The position numbers and the translations under genes were made by a program. A stretch of DNA of 64,000 bases from CAWJPY01 sp963844865 (GTDB taxonomy: Bacteria; Acidobacteriota; Thermoanaerobaculia; Thermoanaerobaculales; Sulfomarinibacteraceae), in the NCBI GenBank assembly GCA_963844865.1, contig CAWJPY010000031.1, positions 1 through 64,000 on the forward strand, given 5' to 3'. The notes below the pieces were generated by a model. It was not told the origin of the DNA and searched no databases. It saw nothing but the letters and a program-made list of their open reading frames with translations. Numbering within the stretch: position 1 is the first letter of the stretch; each line of letters opens with the position of its first letter. This document shows positions 17,014-25,483 of the stretch, piece by piece.

Positions 17014-17035
17014 TGTCTCATTTCTAGACGAGACA
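17014..17035. promoter_or_regulatory. Inverted repeat between divergent genes
   Basis: TGTCTC (17014-17019) and GAGACA (17030-17035) flank a 10-base AT-rich core containing TTTCTAGA. The site lies between the divergent monooxygenase-fold gene and the beta-helix gene and could be an operator. Only the outer six bases are symmetric. Confidence 0.35.
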
Positions 17036-17236
17036 ACCACGATGCCGCTGCGCTGTTTCTTGACACTGGGAGCGTTCCCCGGTACGGTCCCAGGGAGCCC
17101 AAAATGAACCCAGGTCGAGTCATCGGTGCGACGGCGGGCGCCATGCCGCGAGCGTCCATCCCTCGGTCCGTTCCGATGCTCGTCCGTAGATCAGCCACAC
17201 CAACGATCCGGTCACCTGTCTACCCGGAGGTGCGCG

Positions 17237-20200
17237 ATGATCCGGACTCCCCGCCCCCGCCGCATCGACGACCGCAGCCGCCCGCACTCTGACCCCCACC
17301 GCTCATCCCGGGGTCGCGGGAGGTCGCGGACCACGGGAGCCCTGGCCGTCCTTGTCCTGGCGGCCCTCCTGGCCACGGCACCGGCGTTCGCCGCCGACTG
17401 GTACGTGAAGCCGGGCGGCAGCGACAGCAACGACGGGCAGTCGTGGGTGACGGCGTTCGCCACCATCCAGAAGGCCGTCACCAGCGCCATCCAGCTCGGG
17501 GGCTACGAGATCTGGGTGGCCGAGGGCACCTACACCCTGAGCTCCTCCATCGTCATCCCCTCGGGGGGGACCAAGATCCCGCTCAAGATCTACGGCGGCT
17601 TCGAGGCGGGTGCCCTCACGCTCGACGATCGGAACTGGGTGGAGCACCTGACGGTGATCGACGGCTACGGGGTCGTGGAGAGTGTCATCGTCGTCAACAA
17701 CTACGTCGATCTGATCGACGGCTTCACCATCACCGGCGGCAGGGCCGGCTCCCTGGGGACCGGTGGCGGCATCGACATCCGGGGCTGCGGCAGCGCGCCC
17801 CCGCAGCCGGTGCTGCGCAACCTGGTGATCCGCGGCAACGGCGGCGACACCTCGCACCCGCCCTCCTTCTACGAGGGCGGCGGGATCTACATCCAGGACT
17901 GCTCGCCGTGGATCGCCAACGTCTCCTTCTCCAACAACCGCGTGTGGGCCCATGGCGGCGCGGTGTTCGCCCGTGACACGGAGGGCACGACCGTCGACAC
18001 CTACCCCACCATCGTGAACTGCACCTTCACCGGCAACCACGCCGACGTCAACGGTGGCGCGGTGGGCGTCACCGGGGGCACCCTCACCATCGCCAACAGC
18101 ATCCTGTGGGGCGACTGGGCGGGCGACGGGGTCACCCACGAGGTCTTCGGCGGCACGCTGGTGATCACCAACTGCGACGTGGACCAGGACGGCTACGCGG
18201 GGACCAACGGCAACATCGACGAGGACCCGATCATGACCGGCGTGGGCCGCTTCCACCTCCGGGACGGCTCGCCGTGCATCGACACCGGCAACGACGCCCA
18301 GGTCCCGGCCTTCCTGACCACCGACTTCGACGGCGACGGCCGCTTCCTGGACGGCGCCACCGGCGACCCCGGCGGCACCGTGGACATGGGCGCGGACGAG
18401 TACGACCCCAACGCCGTCCCCGGCGTGTACTACGTGGACTGGGAGAACGGCAACGACAGCTACGCCGGCACGAGCTGGGGCACGGCGTTCGCCACCGTCC
18501 AGCAGGCGGTGGCGGTGGCCGTCTCCGACGCCGAGATCTGGATCCGCCAGGGCACCTACGCGCTGACCAGCTCGACCACCCTCGGCCCGGCCAACGACGA
18601 CCTGGCCTTCTACGGCGGCTTCGCCGGCACCGAGACCCTGCGCAGCCAGCGCAGCTATGACGCCACCCTGACCGTCATCGACGGCCAGAACTCGCACTCC
18701 TGCTTCGCCCTGAACGGCGCTTTCGACTCGCACATCAACGGCGTGGTCATCGACGGCCTCACCCTGACCCAGGGGAACCGCGCGCTGAACGCCACCTATG
18801 CCAACGGCACCGTGGTCAACAACTGCCGCTTCACCGACTCGACGGTGGACGGGGCGATCTGGGTGCAGTTCGCGGACCTCACGGTGGACCGCTGCCTGTT
18901 CTCCGGCAACGTGGGCCACGACGAGGCCGGCGCGATCCACATGAGCGTCGGCACCGATCAGCTCACGGTCACCGACTCGGTGTTCATCGGCAACTCGGCC
19001 CAGGACACCACGTTCATGACCTCGGGCTGTGGGGGCGCGATCCGAGCCGGCACCGGCACCATCGAGCGGTCGCAGTTCTTCGGCAACACCGCCGACCGCA
19101 GCGGTGGCGCGGTCTATAACTACGCCGACTACGGCGATGGCCTCGTGGTCCGCAACTGCGTCTTCTCCGGCAACCAGGCCGGCCTCGACTACTTCCTCGG
19201 GACCGGCGGCGCGACCTGGGGTCCCATGGACATCGTCAACTGCTCGCTGTCAGGCAACAGCTCCGAGTCGGGATCGGGGGCCGGCGGCGCCAGCACCCCG
19301 AACACGGTCACCAACTCCATCCTCTGGGAGAACGACTCGGTGGAGGGCACCCTGAACACCAACCTCAACTGCGCCAATGGCAAGGTGCTGTACAGCGACG
19401 TCGGGGATGCGAGCTACGCGAACGCCTCCACCTGCACGACCCCCTACGGCAGCATCAACTCCAATCCCCTGTTCATCGACGCCGACGGCCCCGACGGCAC
19501 GGTGGGCACCGGCGACGACGACCTCAGCCTGCAGGCCGGATCGCCGGCCATCGACGCCGGCGACGCCACGGCGCTGCCCTTCGGCTCGACCGACGTCGTG
19601 GGCGAGGAACGTCACATCGACGACCCTGGGGTCGCCGACTCGGGGTACGGCCCGCCGCCGGCCATCGACATGGGCGCCTACGAGCGCCAGGCCAGCACCC
19701 CCGCGACGACCTACGATCTCACCATGGCGGTCAACGGCAGCGGCTCCACCGTGCCGACGGTGGGCGTCCACACCTATGATCGCAACTCCCTGGTCCAGGT
19801 GCAGGCCGTCCCGGCGGAGAGCTGGCTGTTCACCGGCTGGACGGGCTGGGTCGCGGACCCCGCCTCGGCCACGACCACCATCACCATGGCCTGGGACCGG
19901 TCGGTCACGGCCAACTTCAAGCAGGTGCAGACGCTCGAGGTCGACGTCCAGGGCACCGGCACGGGCTCCGTGACCTCGACGCCGGCAGGCATCGACTGCC
20001 CCGACGTCTGCGATGCGGTCCTCGACCACGGCACCATGGTGACGCTGTCGGCGAGCCCCGACCCAGGCACCGTCTTCGACGGCTGGATGGGCGGCGGCTG
20101 TCTCGGGACGGGGGACTGTGAGCTCACCATGACCGACTACGTGGCGGTCGACGGCCTGTTCAACATCGAGGGGGCCTGCGGCCTCGGCAAGGACGTGACC

Positions 20201-21256
20201 CTCGAGGACTTCACCGTGACCTGGGACCAGACCTTCGAGGCCTGCTCGTCGCTGACCGTCGGCTCGGGCTTCTTCATCGAGGCCCCGGCCGACGTGGTCT
20301 TCCGGGCCGGCAACGACGTCGTGCTCACCGACGGGTTCTTCGTCGGGGAGGGCGCCACGTTCCGGATCGAGATCTCGCCCGATGTCGGGCAACGGGCCAT
20401 CGAGGTCTCCAAGACCGCCGACCCGACCTCGGCGGGTGAGGGTGACCCCATCACCTACACCATCTCGGTGGAGAACACCGGCTGCGTGGACCTGACCGAG
20501 GTGTCGGTGGTGGACGACAAGTGCACCGCGGCCCCGGCATACCAGTCCGGTGACGACGGCGACGGCAAGCTCGAGCCGGCCGAGATCTGGGTTTACACCT
20601 GCAGCGGCGCGGCGGAGGCGGACAACTTCGTCAACACCGCCACCGCCACCTTCCAGGACTTCTTCGGTCAGGAGATCAGTGACAGTGGCCAGGCCACGGT
20701 GACGGTCCAGCTCGCCGCCTGCGTGGGCAACCGCTACGCGGACATGGGAGACGGCACCATCCTGGACTGCAACACCGACCTGCTGTGGCTGAAGGACGCC
20801 ACCTGTGCGGCACTGGGCGATCCTCTCTACGATGACCAGCCAACCTACGCCGACGCGGTGACGGCGGTGGCGGCGCTGGCCGACGGCACCTGCGCGCTCA
20901 GCGACGGCTCGGCGGCCGGGGACTGGCGCCTGCCCACCATGGTCGAGCTGTGCGCCGGGTGGACCTCGCCCAACACCGGCGAGATCTGCTACGAGTCGAG
21001 CTACGGCTACCCGAACCTGGGCCTCATCGACAACGACTGCGAAGCCCCTCCACTCGAAACCACCGACGGCAGCTGCGCCTCCTACAGCTATCCCTCCGGT
21101 GATCCGTTCGTCGGTGTTCCGGGGTCGAGCTACTCGGTGTGGTCCTCGACCGAGAAGGACACCTCCAACGTGTGGTCGGTCGAGCTCTACCAGGGGTACG
21201 CGAGCTGGTACCCGAAGACGGCGAACGCCATGGTGTGGCCTGTCCGACCGCGCTGA
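17237..21256 (+). CDS. Giant secreted beta-helix protein with InlB-like, DUF11-like and DUF1566 domains
   Basis: A 1339-residue exported protein. An arginine-rich head and hydrophobic segment (LAVLVLAALLATAPAFAA) form the signal. Two consecutive right-handed beta-helix domains each begin DWYVKPGGSDSNDGQSW- or YYVDWENGNDSYAGTSW-like and end in DMGADEYDP/DMGAYERQ. Then come two InlB-type repeats (LVQVQAVPAESWLFTGWTGW; VTLSASPDPGTVFDGWMGGG), a short strand module ending AGNDVVLTDGFFVGEGATF, a DUF11-like domain (EVSKTADPTSAGEGDPITYT), and a C-terminal DUF1566 domain (DWRLPTMVEL, VWSSTEKDTSNVWSVEL). ATG 17237 follows CGGAGGTG. Probably a surface or released carbohydrate-binding or adhesive protein; no catalytic residues are identified. 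Confidence 0.9.
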   Translation: MIRTPRPRRIDDRSRPHSDPHRSSRGRGRSRTTGALAVLVLAALLATAPAFAADWYVKPGGSDSNDGQSWVTAFATIQKAVTSAIQLGGYEIWVAEGTYTLSSSIVIPSGGTKIPLKIYGGFEAGALTLDDRNWVEHLTVIDGYGVVESVIVVNNYVDLIDGFTITGGRAGSLGTGGGIDIRGCGSAPPQPVLRNLVIRGNGGDTSHPPSFYEGGGIYIQDCSPWIANVSFSNNRVWAHGGAVFARDTEGTTVDTYPTIVNCTFTGNHADVNGGAVGVTGGTLTIANSILWGDWAGDGVTHEVFGGTLVITNCDVDQDGYAGTNGNIDEDPIMTGVGRFHLRDGSPCIDTGNDAQVPAFLTTDFDGDGRFLDGATGDPGGTVDMGADEYDPNAVPGVYYVDWENGNDSYAGTSWGTAFATVQQAVAVAVSDAEIWIRQGTYALTSSTTLGPANDDLAFYGGFAGTETLRSQRSYDATLTVIDGQNSHSCFALNGAFDSHINGVVIDGLTLTQGNRALNATYANGTVVNNCRFTDSTVDGAIWVQFADLTVDRCLFSGNVGHDEAGAIHMSVGTDQLTVTDSVFIGNSAQDTTFMTSGCGGAIRAGTGTIERSQFFGNTADRSGGAVYNYADYGDGLVVRNCVFSGNQAGLDYFLGTGGATWGPMDIVNCSLSGNSSESGSGAGGASTPNTVTNSILWENDSVEGTLNTNLNCANGKVLYSDVGDASYANASTCTTPYGSINSNPLFIDADGPDGTVGTGDDDLSLQAGSPAIDAGDATALPFGSTDVVGEERHIDDPGVADSGYGPPPAIDMGAYERQASTPATTYDLTMAVNGSGSTVPTVGVHTYDRNSLVQVQAVPAESWLFTGWTGWVADPASATTTITMAWDRSVTANFKQVQTLEVDVQGTGTGSVTSTPAGIDCPDVCDAVLDHGTMVTLSASPDPGTVFDGWMGGGCLGTGDCELTMTDYVAVDGLFNIEGACGLGKDVTLEDFTVTWDQTFEACSSLTVGSGFFIEAPADVVFRAGNDVVLTDGFFVGEGATFRIEISPDVGQRAIEVSKTADPTSAGEGDPITYTISVENTGCVDLTEVSVVDDKCTAAPAYQSGDDGDGKLEPAEIWVYTCSGAAEADNFVNTATATFQDFFGQEISDSGQATVTVQLAACVGNRYADMGDGTILDCNTDLLWLKDATCAALGDPLYDDQPTYADAVTAVAALADGTCALSDGSAAGDWRLPTMVELCAGWTSPNTGEICYESSYGYPNLGLIDNDCEAPPLETTDGSCASYSYPSGDPFVGVPGSSYSVWSSTEKDTSNVWSVELYQGYASWYPKTANAMVWPVRPR

Positions 21257-21383
21257 CCACGGGTGGGGCGGAGTACGATGGACGGCGCCGAGAGGCGGCG
21301 ACCATGGGGCGTGGGCAGCCACGAAGTCCCTTCGTCCCTTTACATCGCCGCCCCAGAGCAACACAAACCAGCGGAGGTGAGCC

Positions 21384-21947
21384 ATGGAGACGCTCGAGAC
21401 CCTCAAGGGACGCCGGACCGTCCGCTCGTTCAAGGCAGACCCGATCCCGCAAAACGTCGTCGACACCATCCTGGAGGCGGGGATGTGGGCCCCCTCCCAC
21501 GGCAACACCCAGCCCTGGGAGTTCGTGATCGTGGGCCGCGAGGCCCGTGCCAAGCTGCTCGCTCTTCTCCAGGCCAAGGCCGAGGAGCTGCTGGCCGACC
21601 CCGACCTGCCCGAGCCCAGGCGACGGGCGGTGCTGGCCCTTCGCGAGGACTTCGGGGGGGCGGCGTTCATGGTGGCGGTGGTGGCCCGCAAGCCGGAGGA
21701 GGACCTGGACAAGCTGGAGAACCCCCTGAGCACGGCCACGGCGGTCCAGAACATGTGCCTGGCCGCCTGGGACGCGGGCGTCGGCTCGGTGTGGCTCTCC
21801 CTGGGAGCCGCACCGCCGGCGCGGCCCATCCTGGGCATCCAGGAGGGTCAGTCGGTGGTGGCGCTGCTGGCCATGGGCTACCCCAAGGAGGTCCCGCCGG
21901 CGCCGCCGCGGGAGGCCCACACCGCCCACACCCGCCAGGTCCCCTGA
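21384..21947 (+). CDS. Nitroreductase family protein
   Basis: A 187-residue flavoprotein of the NfsB/RutE-like nitroreductase superfamily. Typical blocks: LKGRRTVRSFKADPIP at the start (phosphate contacts to FMN), MWAPSHGNTQPWEFVIV near residue 35, and the C-terminal region NPLSTATAVQNMCLAAWDAG, SVWLSLG and ALLAMGYPKEVPPAPPR. It likely acts as a homodimer using FMN and NAD(P)H to reduce nitro or quinone compounds; the true substrate is unknown. ATG 21384 has GCGGAGGTGAG upstream. It stands alone. Confidence 0.92.
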   Translation: METLETLKGRRTVRSFKADPIPQNVVDTILEAGMWAPSHGNTQPWEFVIVGREARAKLLALLQAKAEELLADPDLPEPRRRAVLALREDFGGAAFMVAVVARKPEEDLDKLENPLSTATAVQNMCLAAWDAGVGSVWLSLGAAPPARPILGIQEGQSVVALLAMGYPKEVPPAPPREAHTAHTRQVP

Positions 21948-22341
21948 CGGTCCGGCGCCGCGCACGCCGTCCCGAGCGCCACTCCCGGCGCACCGACTTC
22001 GTGCCGCACTCGGGTCCCGGGCGCGGCGGGGTCGGGGCATTGCTTCGCACAGGGCCGAACTGCACCGCGGGCGTTCGATTTCAGCCACCCCGGTTGAAGT
22101 GAACCACCCGGAGGAGACCTCCGGCGGCCCCCCGGATGCAGCGACGACGCCCGTGGCAGTTGAGCTTTGCGGGTTCCACCAGGCGCCGGCGGGGGCTGGC
22201 ATCAGGCTTGCTCACAACGACTCCGGATCGTGAACGCAGGAGCCGGAGAGCGATCCGGAGCAGCGAGGGTTCGGGCATCCTGCGACAGGCAGCAGCGGCC
22301 GCCCGGGACGAGCCCGCGGCCGCCACGAGAGGGAGAGCACG
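21948..22341. other. 394-bp intergenic stretch
   Basis: No coding frame is convincing. A perfect hairpin, CCGGAGG-AGA-CCTCCGG, lies at 22108-22124. The promoter of the small secreted protein must lie in its right part, but no clear -35/-10 pair is seen. Confidence 0.5.
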
Positions 22342-22803
22342 ATGAAGAAGTTTCTGATTGTCGGTGCGGGCGCGCTGCTGGTTCTGGCAACCACCGCGGC
22401 GATCGGTCATGCCCAGTCCATCGACGTGGTCACGGCCGACATCCCGTTCCCGTTCATCGCCAACAACGAGGCGCCCATGCCGGCGGGCACCTACGAGTTC
22501 TCGGTCGCCAACGCGAACAACCCCGACGTGTGGGTGATCCACGCCATCAAGGGAACCAAGGAAGCCATGGTCGAGACCGACATCATGCAGCAGGAGGACC
22601 CGGCCCCCCAGACCGAGCTGGTCTTCGACGACTTGGGCAACGACCACTTCCTCCGCCAGATCTGGATCGAGGGCAGGCTGGACGGTCGCGAGGTGCTCCC
22701 CACCAAGCAGGAGCAGGCACTGGAGAAGCAGGGGGTGTCGAAGAGCAAGCATCACGTCCCCGCCACCCACGGCGAGCATTCGTCGAGATCGATGAAGCAC
22801 TGA
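22342..22803 (+). CDS. Small secreted protein of a type seen in Acidobacteriota
   Basis: A 153-residue protein with a signal peptide (MKKFLIVGAGALLVLATTAA, cut near GHAQ) and a compact domain: VVTADIPFPFIANNEAPMPA, GTYEFSVAN, ELVFDDLGNDHFLRQIWIEG and GREVLPTKQEQALEKQ. This layout (DIPF-F, lPAGtY, lvF-ylyG-d-yFL-qvw) matches a family I know mostly from acidobacterial genomes, of unknown function. The tail is His/Ser-rich (KHHVPATHGEHSSRSMKH). ATG 22342 follows GAGAGGGAG. A strong terminator follows at 22833. Confidence 0.85.
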   Translation: MKKFLIVGAGALLVLATTAAIGHAQSIDVVTADIPFPFIANNEAPMPAGTYEFSVANANNPDVWVIHAIKGTKEAMVETDIMQQEDPAPQTELVFDDLGNDHFLRQIWIEGRLDGREVLPTKQEQALEKQGVSKSKHHVPATHGEHSSRSMKH

Positions 22804-22832
22804 GCGGCGCGCCCCCGCGCCGGAACGGATGC

Positions 22833-22862
22833 ACAACGGCCCCGCGGCGGCGGGGCCGTTGT
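22833..22862. terminator. Intrinsic bidirectional-type terminator
   Basis: ACAACGGCCCCGC-GGCG-GCGGGGCCGTTGT is a perfect 13-bp stem with a 4-nt loop between the convergent ends of the secreted-protein gene (22803) and the DUF1820 gene (22925). The U-tract is poor, but position and strength fit termination from both sides. Confidence 0.8.
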
Positions 22863-22924
22863 CACCGCTCCTGTACTCCAGGGGCCGAGGACACCGCCCG
22901 GACCACCGGGCGCTTCGATGCGGC

Positions 22925-23266
22925 CTACTCTTTCTTGGAGGGCGCCGGGTAGGGCATGGGGAAGCTCGCCACCTTGCCCTCCCCAGCCGTGATCCGCGCC
23001 CGGCCCGCCTTCTCCACCTCGTCGATGCGGATCACGGCGTGGAGGGGGACGTAGAAGCGCTCGACGCCCTCGAACTCGGTCTTGAGCCGCTCCTCGGAGG
23101 AGTCGATGAGGAGCTTGGAGCGCTCCCCGAAGAGCAGGCTGTGCACCTCGATGAAGCCGAACAGCCCGCCCTGGCTGACCTCCTTGGCGTACACCTCGTA
23201 CACCTCGCCCCGGTTGAAGAAGCTGATCCGGTAGATGGTCGTATCATCGGCGGCGGCACGACTCAT
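22925..23266 (-). CDS. DUF1820 family protein
   Basis: A 113-residue cytoplasmic protein matching the DUF1820 pattern: IYRISFFNRGEVYEVYAKEV, GGLFGFIEVHSLLFGE, DSSEERLKTEFEGVERFYVP and HAVIRIDEVEKAG. Members are best known in gammaproteobacteria and function is unknown. ATG 23266 is chosen because the family begins close to the IYRI strand; a frame to 23380 exists. The ribosome site is weak. Confidence 0.85.
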   Translation of the reverse strand: MSRAAADDTTIYRISFFNRGEVYEVYAKEVSQGGLFGFIEVHSLLFGERSKLLIDSSEERLKTEFEGVERFYVPLHAVIRIDEVEKAGRARITAGEGKVASFPMPYPAPSKKE

Positions 23267-23438
23267 GACCCGCGCAATGTACCGGAGCCCCCCCGTGCCA
23301 GCAAGACGGGAGCACCTCACGGCACGACCCCCGGGCTCCTCCGGTGCGGGAAGCATGGCCGCCGGGCAGACGTTCTCCACCGGGGAGATCGTGGTTCACC
23401 ACACCTCCCGCCGCGTCCTCAGGAAGGGACCAGCCGCC

Positions 23439-24092
23439 ATGGTGAACGACCGCGCAGCCACCGCCCGCTACACCCCCGGCGAGGAGATCGTGAACAGCAT
23501 CACCCACGGGGTCGGGCTGCTCCTCGCCATCGCGGCGACGGCGGTGCTGGTGACCCGCGCCGCCGCCCACGGCGATCCGTGGCAGGTCGTGGGGTGCAGC
23601 GTGTTCGGCGGGTCCCTCATCTTCCTCTACACCGCCTCCACCCTGTACCACAGCGTGTCGGCCCCCCGGGCGAAGAAGGTCCTGCGGGCCCTGGACCACA
23701 CCGCCATCTTCGTCCTCATCGCCGGCACCTACACGCCCTTCGCCCTGGTCAACCTGCGCGGCCCTTGGGGCTGGTCGCTCTTCGTGGCCATCTGGTGCGC
23801 GGCGGTCGTCGGCATGGTGTCCAGGCTGACCTTCCTGCACCGCTGGCCGGCGGTGACGGTCGTGCTCTACGTGCTCATGGGTTGGGCGGTGGTGGTGGTC
23901 GCGCAACCCTTCATCGAGCACGTCAGCACCCCCGGCCTGGTCCTGCTCGCGGCGGGTGGTCTCGCCTACACCGGCGGGCTCGCCTTCTACGCCTGGGAGC
24001 GCCTGCCCTACAACCACGCCATCTGGCACGGGTTCGTGCTTGCCGGCAGCACCTGCCACGTCTTCGCGGTGCTGGTCTCGGTCGTGCATTGA
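23439..24092 (+). CDS. Hemolysin III / PAQR family membrane protein
   Basis: A 217-residue integral membrane protein with seven predicted helices. PAQR/HlyIII signatures: EEIVNSITHGVGLLL, YTASTLYHSV, ALDHTAIFVLIAGTYTPFAL and, at the end, NHAIWHGFVLAGSTCHVFAV. The conserved histidines and aspartate probably hold a zinc ion in a membrane hydrolase site, as in ceramidase-like relatives. Hemolysis is a historical name. ATG 23439 has AGGAAGGGA upstream; the longer frame from 23235 runs over the divergent gene. Confidence 0.92.
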   Translation: MVNDRAATARYTPGEEIVNSITHGVGLLLAIAATAVLVTRAAAHGDPWQVVGCSVFGGSLIFLYTASTLYHSVSAPRAKKVLRALDHTAIFVLIAGTYTPFALVNLRGPWGWSLFVAIWCAAVVGMVSRLTFLHRWPAVTVVLYVLMGWAVVVVAQPFIEHVSTPGLVLLAAGGLAYTGGLAFYAWERLPYNHAIWHGFVLAGSTCHVFAVLVSVVH

Positions 24093-24141
24093 CCCGGACG
24101 CCACGAGCCCCCTTCCACGCCGCCCCTGCTACCATCACGCC

Positions 24142-24364
24142 GTGACCTCCGGGCTCATCGTCGTGGTGCTGGTGGTGGTGGCGATCTACGTGGTCGCCGG
24201 TGCGCTGCGCTACCTCAGACAGGAGACCCAGCCGCCCGGCGGCCGCCGAGGACCCCGACCGAAGCGCTGACGAGGGCAAAGCCCGGGAGGCCACCGACGG
24301 CCATGCCCAGGTGCACGAGCACGAAGACCCCCACCACCAGTGGATCCATGACCGGATGTTGTAG
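24142..24364 (+). CDS. Small single-helix membrane protein with His-rich tail (probably frameshifted)
   Basis: The first 35 or so codons from GTG 24142 encode one membrane helix (SGLIVVVLVVVAIYVVAGAL) and RYLRQETQPP. This frame then ends early at 24270. The +1 frame continues instead with a strongly G/C-third-position, acidic, His-rich tail (AAAEDPDRSADEGKA, then GHAQVHEHEDPHHQWIHDRM) and stops at 24364. A one-base insertion near 24237 in the GC-rich run explains both. Repaired length is 73 residues. No ribosome site is clear and the family is unknown. Confidence 0.5.
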
Positions 24365-24397
24365 ACCCTTCGGGGCCGGGGGGCAAGCCGTCAGGCC

Positions 24398-25279
24398 TCA
24401 GTGCACGTGGCCGTGCTCGATCTCCTGTGCCGTGGCGGCCTCGACGTTCAAGACGGTGACGTCGAACACCAGGTCCTTACCGGCCAGGGGATGGTTACCG
24501 TCCAGGCGCGCGGTCTCCTCCCCGAGCCCGACCACGGTGAAGGACATGGGCCGCCCCTGCGGGTCCTGGGCGCTCACCGCCGCCCCGACGAAGGCCTCCC
24601 CGGGGAGCTCGCCGCGGGGGACCTCGAAGACCTTCGCCTCGTCCCACTCGCCGAAGGCGTCGCCGTGGGCGATCTCCACCGTGGTCTCAGCGCCAGGCTC
24701 CAGGCCCGCCATGGCCTCCTCGAGCCGCGGCAGCAGCTGCCCGGCGCCGTGGAGGTAGCGCATGGGGCCGCTGCGCTGGGAGGAGTCCACCAGGTTCCCG
24801 TCGCTGTCGTGCATGGTGTAGTCGAAGGTGACGATGCGGCCGTCCCGCACGTCGGCGGGCCCGACGATGGGCTCGCGCTCGACGGGCTGATGGTGATGGC
24901 CGCCGCAGCCGCCCGAGCCTGAGCCGCAGGTCTCGCTCTCGCCGAAGGCCCGGCACTTGCCGGCCAGAAAGAGCGTGACCGCGTCCCGGACGGAGCGGGC
25001 GTCCTCCTTGAAGTGGACGGCGATGCCCACCTCCTGGAAGCCGGCCAGTGGACGCATGCCCATGCCGCCCGCCACCAGCACCTCCACCCCCTCGGCCTTG
25101 AGGGCGTGGACCGGCGCCATGCAGCCCCCCTGCTCGTGGCCGCCGTTCTCGACCACCGACACCTGGCCGATCTCGCCGTCCTGGACGGCGACCACGGTGA
25201 AGGCGGCGCAGTGTCCGAAGTGCTCGGAGATGGGGGCGTCCAGGCCGCCGGGCCCGTCGGAGGGAACTGCAATCAGCAT
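24398..25279 (-). CDS. NifX-like domain fused to SlyD-type FKBP peptidyl-prolyl isomerase
   Basis: A 293-residue cytoplasmic protein of two known folds. Residues 1-105 match the dinitrogenase iron-molybdenum cofactor/NifX-like domain (MLIAVPSDGPGGLDAPISEH, then CMAPVHALKAEGVEVLVAGG). A linker rich in Cys and His follows (KCRAFGESETCGSGSGGCGG, then HHHQP). Residues about 140-293 are a SlyD-like FKBP domain with IF insert (VTFDYTMHDSDGNLVDSS, ELPGEAFVGAAV, GNHPLAGKDLVFDVTVLNV) ending in HGHVH. SlyD handles nickel and folds proteins; NifX-type domains carry metal clusters. The fusion suggests a metal chaperone. ATG 25279 has AAAGGAG upstream. Confidence 0.9.
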   Translation of the reverse strand: MLIAVPSDGPGGLDAPISEHFGHCAAFTVVAVQDGEIGQVSVVENGGHEQGGCMAPVHALKAEGVEVLVAGGMGMRPLAGFQEVGIAVHFKEDARSVRDAVTLFLAGKCRAFGESETCGSGSGGCGGHHHQPVEREPIVGPADVRDGRIVTFDYTMHDSDGNLVDSSQRSGPMRYLHGAGQLLPRLEEAMAGLEPGAETTVEIAHGDAFGEWDEAKVFEVPRGELPGEAFVGAAVSAQDPQGRPMSFTVVGLGEETARLDGNHPLAGKDLVFDVTVLNVEAATAQEIEHGHVH

Positions 25280-25483
25280 CCGAAGCTCCTTTCGCGGCGA
25301 CGATGGTATCCCCCACCGCCGCCCCTGTCGAGGGACCTCCCACGACCCAACCGTCACACGGCGCGCGCTCGAGCGCCTCACCTCGCGAGAACTTCCCGAG
25401 CAGGGACCGCCGGACCGATCGGCGACAGAACCTTTTCGGTGGAACGGAGTATAGATTCTTGGATCGAGCCCCGGGTCCACGCC

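Noticed and set aside
17126..17236. N-terminal extension of the beta-helix protein from 17126
   Set aside because: The ribosome site and signal-peptide position favour ATG 17237; the extension is not coding-like.
19250..21838. Minus-strand frame of 862 codons opposite the beta-helix and nitroreductase genes
   Set aside because: Composition is Arg/Gly/Val-rich with no recognisable domain, and the plus strand carries well-conserved domains throughout.
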